NCBI GenBank assembly: GCA_029979325.1
Contig: JAPOHS010000009.1
Span: 1 to 28,606, forward strand
Reading direction: 5' to 3'
Length of the DNA: 28,606 nucleotides
DNA from: Pseudomonadota bacterium
GTDB lineage: Bacteria; Pseudomonadota; Gammaproteobacteria; UBA11654
Both the position numbers and the translations under genes were made by a program. The notes beneath the pieces are model-generated. The model had not been told where the DNA came from and searched no databases. It worked only from the letters and a program-made list of their open reading frames with translations. Each line of letters begins with the position of its first letter. Position 1 is the stretch's first letter. This document shows positions 23,595 through 28,606 of the stretch, piece after piece.

Positions 23595-25387
23595 TAGTAA
23601 ACTCTTGCCTTGAGAGGTATTGATTCTACCTCATCTGTTTGAGTATCTAAATGAACAGGCGAAGAACCAATGGTTACATTGTTGTTCTCATCCATCCAAC
23701 CCATACTGTGAATCAGCCAGTTCTCATCATCACGATCGGGATAATCATCTCTTGCATGAGCACCTCTGCTTTCTTTTCTAACCTGGCCACTTTGCATTGT
23801 GATGATGGCTTGACCCAAAAGATTCTCAAGCTCTAATGTTTCGATTAAGTCTGTATTCCAAATCAAACCTCGATCACTCACAGATACATCTTTGAATGAC
23901 TCAATGCATGAGGAAAGTTTTTCCACACCCTCTTGCATTAACTCCTCTGTCCTAAAAACAGACGCATGTTTTTGCATGATGCTTTGCATTTCTGCTCTTA
24001 TTTCTGCCGTTGGAAGCGATCCTTTTGAGAATCGAATAGAATCAAACTTATCGATGATTTTATCCAATTCACTTTGGTTCACTTTCCCTTGAATATCCAT
24101 TGGTTTGATGGTTTTTTGGCATTGCATGGCAGACTCTCGCCCAAAGACCACAAGGTCAAGCAATGAGTTAGACCCTAGACGATTTGCTCCATGCACCGAT
24201 ACAGAAGCAGCTTCACCAACTGCCATCAATCCTGGGACAATCTCCATCTCGCCAGCAGAGTTTTTGGTAATGACCTCTGTGTGCATATTTGTGGGCACAC
24301 CACCCATATTGTAATGAACTGTTGGTAACACAGGAATGGGGTCTTTTGTTACATCAACGTCAGCAAATACCCTTGCTGTTTCAGCGATACCGGGGAGACG
24401 CTCTTCGATTACTTCAGGCCCTAAGTGCTGAAGATTAAGATGAATATGGTCTTTTTTCTCTCCTACACCTCTTCCTTCTAATATTTCCATTGTCATTGAA
24501 CGACTCACAACATCTCTTGATGCAAGGTCCTTCGCATTGGGCGCATAACGTTCCATGAATCGCTCGCCATCAGAGTTGGTAAGATATCCTCCTTCTCCTC
24601 GAACACCTTCTGTGATGAGACATCCAACACCGTAGATACCAGTTGGATGAAATTGAACAAATTCCATATCTTGAAGCGGCAAACCTGCTCTGAGAGCCAT
24701 TCCTGAACCATCTCCGGTGCAAGTGTGTGCAGCAGTACATGAAAAATATGCTCTTCCATGCCCGCCTGTGGCCAATATCACCCGTTGAGCGCGAAAAGCA
24801 TGAATCTTGCCAGTCGCCATCTCTAGCGCTACAACTCCAGTGCATTCACCCTCTTCCATAATTAAATCGAGTGCAAAATATTCAATGAAAAATTCAGCTT
24901 TATTTTTAATGGATTGTTGATACAAGGTATGCAACATTGCATGGCCTGTTCGATCTGCAGCAGCACATGTCCTTTGTGCAATTCCGTCACCAAAATGTGT
25001 GGTCATTCCCCCAAATGCTCTTTGATAAATCTTTCCATCATCTGTCCTTGAGAATGGAATACCATAACGTTCCAATTCTAAAACTGCATTTGGCGCTTCC
25101 TTACACATATAAGCAATGGCATCTTGATCACCCAGCCAATCAGAACCTTTGACTGTGTCATACATGTGCCATCTCCAATCGTCCTCACCATTGTTACCAA
25201 GAGCTGCACTGATTCCACCTTGAGCGGCTACAGTATGACTTCTTGTTGGAAATACTTTGGTGATACATGCGGTTTTAAAGCCAGATTCAACGAGACCAAG
25301 TGTTGCTCTTAATCCTGAACCGCCTGCGCCAACAACTACAACATCATATTGGTGTTGGATAATGTCGTAATCTTTACTCATTTGCAT
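23594..25387 (-). CDS. sdhA: Succinate dehydrogenase flavoprotein subunit
   Basis: Oxidises succinate to fumarate using covalently bound FAD. It has 597 residues. The dinucleotide-binding G-A-G-G-S-G-L starts at residue 20. The FAD-linked histidine is His51 in [12 protein letters not shown], and R-G-E-G-G with F-H-P-T-G-I-Y and [15 protein letters not shown] line the active site. [15 protein letters not shown] and G-R-G-V-G-x-x-K-D-H are features I associate with alphaproteobacterial and mitochondrial SdhA rather than E. coli. ATG 25387 is used, with AAAGG 4 nt before it; a second ATG is two codons in. Confidence 0.97.
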   Translation of the reverse strand: MQMSKDYDIIQHQYDVVVVGAGGSGLRATLGLVESGFKTACITKVFPTRSHTVAAQGGISAALGNNGEDDWRWHMYDTVKGSDWLGDQDAIAYMCKEAPNAVLELERYGIPFSRTDDGKIYQRAFGGMTTHFGDGIAQRTCAAADRTGHAMLHTLYQQSIKNKAEFFIEYFALDLIMEEGECTGVVALEMATGKIHAFRAQRVILATGGHGRAYFSCTAAHTCTGDGSGMALRAGLPLQDMEFVQFHPTGIYGVGCLITEGVRGEGGYLTNSDGERFMERYAPNAKDLASRDVVSRSMTMEILEGRGVGEKKDHIHLNLQHLGPEVIEERLPGIAETARVFADVDVTKDPIPVLPTVHYNMGGVPTNMHTEVITKNSAGEMEIVPGLMAVGEAASVSVHGANRLGSNSLLDLVVFGRESAMQCQKTIKPMDIQGKVNQSELDKIIDKFDSIRFSKGSLPTAEIRAEMQSIMQKHASVFRTEELMQEGVEKLSSCIESFKDVSVSDRGLIWNTDLIETLELENLLGQAIITMQSGQVRKESRGAHARDDYPDRDDENWLIHSMGWMDENNNVTIGSSPVHLDTQTDEVESIPLKARVY

Positions 25388-25397
25388 TCGCCTTTCA

Positions 25398-25769
25398 TCA
25401 AATTCTCATTAGTGAAATAAAAGTAATTACAATTGCGGCTAGCCTGATTGTTCTTACAACATATAAAATCGTGGTTTGTGTGGACTTAGATTCAACATAA
25501 TCCTCGGCAATCACTTGAAGCCCAAGTTCTGAATGATACAAAGTATAGAGCAGCGTGAGTGCGAGTAGAACAGAATTGAGTGGCTGAGCCATCCATTGTT
25601 GAATCTCATTTATTCCAGCATCATTCAGACTGAAAAGTAGCTGAAAAATGAACCAATAACCAAGCAAGAAAAGAGCAATGGAGGAAGAACGTTGACTCTT
25701 CCAGTGTTCACTGTGATGCTCAAATCCAGCAATACCAAAAAGTCTTCTTATTTTGATCACCACACCCAT
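25398..25769 (-). CDS. sdhD: Succinate dehydrogenase membrane anchor SdhD
   Basis: Heme b and quinone-binding membrane subunit of complex II. I start it at the ATG at 25769, which shares its A with the sdhC stop (TGATG) and gives 123 residues, the family's normal length. A longer frame from 25814 would add 15 hydrophobic residues inside sdhC that homologues lack. There are three membrane segments (about 30-47, 64-80 and 102-121). His79 in [15 protein letters not shown] is the likely heme-region histidine. [13 protein letters not shown] near residues 21-33 is the usual entry to helix I. Confidence 0.85.
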   Translation of the reverse strand: MGVVIKIRRLFGIAGFEHHSEHWKSQRSSSIALFLLGYWFIFQLLFSLNDAGINEIQQWMAQPLNSVLLALTLLYTLYHSELGLQVIAEDYVESKSTQTTILYVVRTIRLAAIVITFISLMRI

Positions 25770-26143
25770 CAGATAAACCACCAAAATAATGCTGTAAGAA
25801 TAAATGTTAGGCAAACAATCAATATGCCTGAATTCATCACTTGGTTTGGCTCAAATCCCTTTCCAATATCCCAAGCTAAGTGTCGAATTCCATTTAGAGA
25901 GTGATAAAAGAAAACAAATGTTAAGCCCACAAGCATCAACCTGATGAGGTTATGATCCAATATTGAAAAAATGACTTGCGAAAATGATCCGCCAAAAGCA
26001 ATTGCTGCAATCCATAGAGACAGAAATAGTCCGCCAAAATAAAGTATGACTCCAGACATTCTATGAATAATAGAAAGTGTATTGGTCACTTGCCAACGAT
26101 ATACACTTAAATGAGGTGATAGCGGTCTTGTTTCTTTTGTCAT
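25769..26143 (-). CDS. sdhC: Succinate dehydrogenase cytochrome b556 subunit SdhC
   Basis: Membrane subunit of complex II that binds heme b and quinone with SdhD. It has 124 residues. R-P-L-S-P-H-L-S-V-Y-R-W at the N terminus and S-I-I-H-R-M-S-G at 24-31 (quinone site) are diagnostic. Three membrane helices are visible (about 30-52, 66-86, 103-123). His81 in F-Y-H-S-L-N-G-I-R-H-L matches the axial heme ligand of E. coli SdhC (His84). It is the first gene of the sdhCDAB-sdhE-lepA-lepB-rnc-era-recO run, with a perfect -10 upstream, and is divergent from ygfZ. Confidence 0.93.
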   Translation of the reverse strand: MTKETRPLSPHLSVYRWQVTNTLSIIHRMSGVILYFGGLFLSLWIAAIAFGGSFSQVIFSILDHNLIRLMLVGLTFVFFYHSLNGIRHLAWDIGKGFEPNQVMNSGILIVCLTFILTALFWWFI

Positions 26144-26169
26144 CTATTTGGTATGTTTTTTGCTGATCA

Positions 26170-26175
26170 ATTATA
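26170..26175 (-). promoter_or_regulatory. -10 box of the sdh operon
   Basis: A perfect minus-strand TATAAT lies 26 bases before the sdhC ATG, within the 92-bp divergent gap with ygfZ. No good -35 is seen at 16-18 bp, which would fit activator dependence, but that is speculative. Confidence 0.4.
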
Positions 26176-26235
26176 CTTTATCTTATGGGTCCGAACACCT
26201 AAATTTATGTTCGTAAGGAGCAAGTACAAAGATTT

Positions 26236-27024
26236 ATGAAACATCTAGAACATCTATCGATCATCAATATAGCCGGCGAGGATGCGGATGAGTTTCTTCA
26301 AGGTCAAATGACACAAGACACGCAATCAATCAATGATGGTTTATTTCATCTGACATCCTTTTGCAATGTTCAAGGTCGTGTCATATCAACTGCATTGATT
26401 CATCGTTCAGAAGACCTCTTCAGGCTAATTCTAAACATCGATTTAAGAGATGAGCTATCTAATCATTTGCAGAAGTATATTTTAAGATCAAAAGTTAATA
26501 TTCAGACCAGCGAAGAATTGATCTTTGGCATTAATCAAAAAGACATCAGAAACAGTGAAGAAGAATATATAAGCTTGTCAAATGATCCCCAGAGGTCAGT
26601 TTTTATATCAAATAAGCCGCCTGAAGATGTAGATCAGACTATTCCAACTAACGATTGGATTGGGTGCGATATAAATTCCATGATTCCTATGATTTCAAAG
26701 GATAGCTCGTTGCAATACATACCACAGATGTTGAACTTAGATGAATTAAAGGGAGTTAGCTTCTCTAAAGGCTGTTACACAGGTCAAGAAGTGGTAGCAA
26801 GAGTTCAGCACAGAGGTAAGGTTAAAAAAAGAATGTATAAAATCAATATCAAAGAAACTGATTCAGTTGACCCGCATACTCAAATCATGGATCAAACAAA
26901 ACCTGTGGGCAATATTGTCATATCAAAAAAAATTGCAAATGACTGTATTTGCTTAGGTGTAATCAATCAAGCTGATTCATCCAGTGAATTAACAGTAAAT
27001 GAAAAAGGTATAGAGTTATTGTAA
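26236..27024 (+). CDS. ygfZ: tRNA-modifying/folate-binding protein YgfZ
   Basis: Tetrahydrofolate-dependent protein of the GcvT-like fold needed for the activity of certain iron-sulfur enzymes such as the tRNA methylthiotransferase MiaB. It has 262 residues, somewhat shorter than E. coli YgfZ (326). The family signature K-G-C-Y-T-G-Q-E-V with Cys180 is intact, and R-G-K-V-K-K-R follows. It is transcribed alone, divergent from sdhC, which fits a role near iron-sulfur respiration. AAGGAG at 26215-26220 lies 15 nt before the ATG, farther than usual. Its end is 16 bp from the convergent transglycosylase gene. Confidence 0.92.
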   Translation: MKHLEHLSIINIAGEDADEFLQGQMTQDTQSINDGLFHLTSFCNVQGRVISTALIHRSEDLFRLILNIDLRDELSNHLQKYILRSKVNIQTSEELIFGINQKDIRNSEEEYISLSNDPQRSVFISNKPPEDVDQTIPTNDWIGCDINSMIPMISKDSSLQYIPQMLNLDELKGVSFSKGCYTGQEVVARVQHRGKVKKRMYKINIKETDSVDPHTQIMDQTKPVGNIVISKKIANDCICLGVINQADSSSELTVNEKGIELL

Positions 27025-27036
27025 CTAGATAGTTAC
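27021..27036. repeat. Small inverted repeat at the ygfZ/transglycosylase junction
   Basis: GTAACTA and TAGTTAC (7-bp arms) flank GA and include the ygfZ stop codon. It sits between two convergent genes where a two-way terminator would be expected, but no T-run follows on either side, so termination is doubtful. Confidence 0.3.
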
Positions 27037-27040
27037 TAAA

Positions 27041-27643
27041 TCAATCAGAGCAGATTGTAAAATCACCCCATGCAGAATACATGGGTTGATGCTTGAATAT
27101 AATTTTCCTAGAGTAATTCCTGTTCTCGGTTATTGCCCACTCCGCTCTATTGCTGTATTTTTCAACATGATCCCACCAAATATCTGGATTACTTCCTTCC
27201 CCTTCTGCCAAGGCTTTATCTCTATTCAACCAAGTGAGTCCACCGTTGTAGGAACTCAGAATCATTGCCCATTGATTGCACTCATCGATGGATTCAATTC
27301 TTTGGTTTAGCCAACTGTTATAAAGCAGCATCGCTCTCATCGACCAGATGGGATTGAAAACGTTCGCTCTTTTTAATTCGGGGAAGATCTCAATCATCCA
27401 TTCAGCTGTGCTGTCAGTAAATTGTGTTAACCCCTTTGCATATTTACTTTTGGCCAAATGGTTCCAAGTGCTTTCCTGGTGAATTTGTGAGGCAAATAAT
27501 GGTATTGGTGCATCTAAACCCCAAATGATTCTGGAATGTCTAATGAGTTCTCTTTTGTACTTCAAACTCTCTCGTGGTACTTCTGCAATCGATTCAGGAA
27601 CCGCAATAAATGATAGGATTAATGCGATACCTAAGATTCGCAT
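27041..27643 (-). CDS. Secreted lytic transglycosylase (SLT fold), phage-lysis type
   Basis: Predicted to cleave murein glycan strands to 1,6-anhydro ends in the periplasm. It has 200 residues with an N-terminal signal peptide (hydrophobic 4-14, likely cleavage after S-I-A at about 20). The catalytic glutamate is Glu57 in I-H-Q-E-S-T-W, followed by K-G-L-T-Q-F-T and later S-S-Y-N-G-G-L-T-W, the three usual SLT motifs. There is no substrate-binding extension as in Slt70 or MltC, and no lipobox. Its ATG overlaps the holin-like gene's stop (TAATG), so the two are coupled, resembling a phage lysis cassette. The alternative is an ordinary housekeeping transglycosylase. Confidence 0.82.
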   Translation of the reverse strand: MRILGIALILSFIAVPESIAEVPRESLKYKRELIRHSRIIWGLDAPIPLFASQIHQESTWNHLAKSKYAKGLTQFTDSTAEWMIEIFPELKRANVFNPIWSMRAMLLYNSWLNQRIESIDECNQWAMILSSYNGGLTWLNRDKALAEGEGSNPDIWWDHVEKYSNRAEWAITENRNYSRKIIFKHQPMYSAWGDFTICSD

Positions 27644-27927
27644 TAAAGTGCCATTGAGAAACCGAGAATGGTTCCAAAAATTATTATTGCCCTTCTGATT
27701 GCAATCGATGCCCTGATAATTGGATCTGTCTCAGTCTTATCAACCACGCCAGGTCTCATATGAGGAAAAAGCAAGTAATCGATCCAATATCCAAGTATTG
27801 CTGCCAAAGAAACAAGACTGGCTTTGAAAATGATGACAGGTATCTGGGCTGGACTGATTAGGAAAACAGCACCAAGTAAAAGTATTGCTACCAATACAAA
27901 AATAGATCTATTCATTGGGTTTTGCAT
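27643..27927 (-). CDS. Putative holin (phage-type small membrane protein)
   Basis: A 94-residue membrane protein with hydrophobic segments at about 8-24, 29-50 and 76-94. The core S-P-A-Q-I-P-V-I-I-F-K-A-S-L-V followed by L-G-Y-W-I-D-Y-L-L-F-P resembles the putative holin family often found before an SLT-type transglycosylase in gammaproteobacterial genomes and prophages; this is from memory. Holins open the inner membrane to let a muralytic enzyme act. The transglycosylase partner here has its own signal peptide, so the role may differ. It lies 31 bp behind lysS and has the strongest Shine-Dalgarno in the window. No other phage gene is nearby. Confidence 0.7.
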   Translation of the reverse strand: MQNPMNRSIFVLVAILLLGAVFLISPAQIPVIIFKASLVSLAAILGYWIDYLLFPHMRPGVVDKTETDPIIRASIAIRRAIIIFGTILGFSMAL

Positions 27928-27930
27928 ATC

Positions 27931-27936
27931 TCCTCC
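27931..27936 (-). promoter_or_regulatory. Strong Shine-Dalgarno of the holin-like gene
   Basis: GGAGGA followed by GAT and the ATG at 27927. This near-perfect anti-16S match stands out, since most genes in the window show none, and it implies high translation of the holin relative to its neighbours. Confidence 0.6.
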
Positions 27937-27958
27937 AAATAAAAAACGTCTTTAATCC

Positions 27959-28606
27959 TTACTTAGACCTCATGTGAGGAAAAAGCAGAACGTCACGAAT
28001 TGAAGCTTGATTTGAGAAAAGCATCACAAGTCTATCTATACCGACCCCCAAGCCAGCAGTAGGAGGCATACCATACTCAAGTGCTTCAATATAATCCTGA
28101 TCAAAAAACATGGCTTCATCATCTCCTCCATCTCTGGCTTTGACCTGATCTTCAAAACGTTCAGCCTGATCATCTGGATCATTCAACTCTTGAAATCCAT
28201 TTGCCAATTCTCTGCCCATTATAAAAAATTCGAAACGATCTACGATCCAAGGGTCATCATCATTTGCTCTTGAAAGTGGAGAGATTTCTCTGGGGTATGA
28301 CGTAATGTAAGTGGGTTGATGAAGCTGATGTTCCACTGTCTTTTCAAAAATCTCAAATAGAATCTTTCCAGCACCAGCATCATCTTCAACTGAGATATCT
28401 ATGCCTTCAGCAAATGATTTCAGATATCCAGCATCTCTGACTTTTTCTTTGTCTAATTCTGGATTGTATTTTAAAACCGACTCCTCCATGGTGAGTCTCT
28501 GAAAATGGCCTGTAAAATCGATCGTTTCTCCTTGATATTCGATCTTGTCAGACCCAAATAATTCTTGAGAGATCGCCCTCATCATATCCTCAATCATGTT
28601 CATGAG
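27959..28606 (-). CDS. lysS: Lysyl-tRNA synthetase, class II (5' end outside window)
   Basis: Charges tRNA-Lys. About 215 C-terminal codons are visible of roughly 500; the frame is open to the right edge of the window and has no start of its own. Visible parts are the end of the catalytic domain: P-T-Y-I-T-S-Y-P-R-E-I-S-P-L, F-E-F-F-I-M-G-R-E-L-A-N-G-F-Q-E-L-N-D-P and the class II motif 3 G-L-G-V-G-I-D-R-L-V-M-L. It ends with the usual L-F-P-x-M-R tail. The EF-P lysylating paralogue EpmA is shorter and differs, but with the N terminus missing it cannot be fully excluded. The holin-like gene follows after 31 bp with no terminator visible. Confidence 0.93.
   Translation of the reverse strand, partial: LMNMIEDMMRAISQELFGSDKIEYQGETIDFTGHFQRLTMEESVLKYNPELDKEKVRDAGYLKSFAEGIDISVEDDAGAGKILFEIFEKTVEHQLHQPTYITSYPREISPLSRANDDDPWIVDRFEFFIMGRELANGFQELNDPDDQAERFEDQVKARDGGDDEAMFFDQDYIEALEYGMPPTAGLGVGIDRLVMLFSNQASIRDVLLFPHMRSK

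Noticed and set aside
25770..25814. N-terminal extension of sdhD
   Set aside because: It lies within the sdhC coding region; the TGATG start at 25769 gives the family length.
1..28606. tRNA, rRNA, CRISPR arrays, riboswitches
   Set aside because: Gaps are all about 105 bp or less and none shows a cloverleaf, spaced repeats or a recognisable aptamer.

Overview
The window looks like part of the chromosome of an uncultivated, AT-rich, gene-dense gammaproteobacterium, perhaps marine. Support for that class comes from two separate LolC/LolE paralogues beside lolD, mfd and msbA, the pair nagZ plus sdhE, the block lepA-lepB-rnc-era-recO, and the divergent sdhC/ygfZ arrangement. Genes often overlap by 4 bp (ATGA), no gap exceeds about 105 bp, and several starts are TTG. 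I see no tRNA, rRNA, CRISPR array, transposase or integrase. Strand and product calls rest on motif recognition by eye, and no search was run.

Layout. (1) 1-4624, minus: lolE-like, lolC-like, lolD, then msbA, cut by the left edge just before its ABC signature. This is a lipoprotein-sorting and lipid A export block. (2) 4727-8164, plus: mfd. (3) 8139-11461, minus: pdxJ, acpS, a PolB-like 3'-5' exonuclease, a YkuD-domain protein without a signal peptide, and nagZ, in order of transcription. The last two look like a cytosolic murein-recycling pair. (4) 11565-17671: an amino-acid catabolic block with three plus-strand genes (P5C dehydrogenase of the plant-like ALDH12 type, ornithine aminotransferase, CtlX-type citrulline hydrolase), two minus-strand genes (agmatinase-family ureohydrolase, then diaminopropionate ammonia-lyase) and a 72-residue Smr protein. 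(5) 17678-26143, minus: one long run transcribed as sdhC-sdhD-sdhA-sdhB-sdhE-lepA-lepB-rnc-era-recO. (6) 26236-27024, plus: ygfZ. (7) 27041-28606, minus: lysS (5' end outside the window), a phage-type holin and a secreted lytic transglycosylase.

How the parts fit. CtlX would turn citrulline into ornithine, the aminotransferase would turn ornithine into glutamate semialdehyde/P5C, and the ALDH12 enzyme would oxidise that to glutamate, which feeds the TCA cycle through 2-oxoglutarate. The minus-strand pair releases urea from a guanidino compound and ammonia plus pyruvate from 2,3-diaminopropionate. This block separates rnc-era-recO from pdxJ-acpS, which are usually contiguous in Proteobacteria, so it looks like an insertion into an otherwise conserved neighbourhood.

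The best leads for something new are the plant-like ALDH12 enzyme in a bacterial ornithine/citrulline cluster, the co-transcribed ureohydrolase plus diaminopropionate ammonia-lyase pair, the isolated holin plus lytic transglycosylase cassette behind lysS, and the signal-less YkuD protein beside nagZ.
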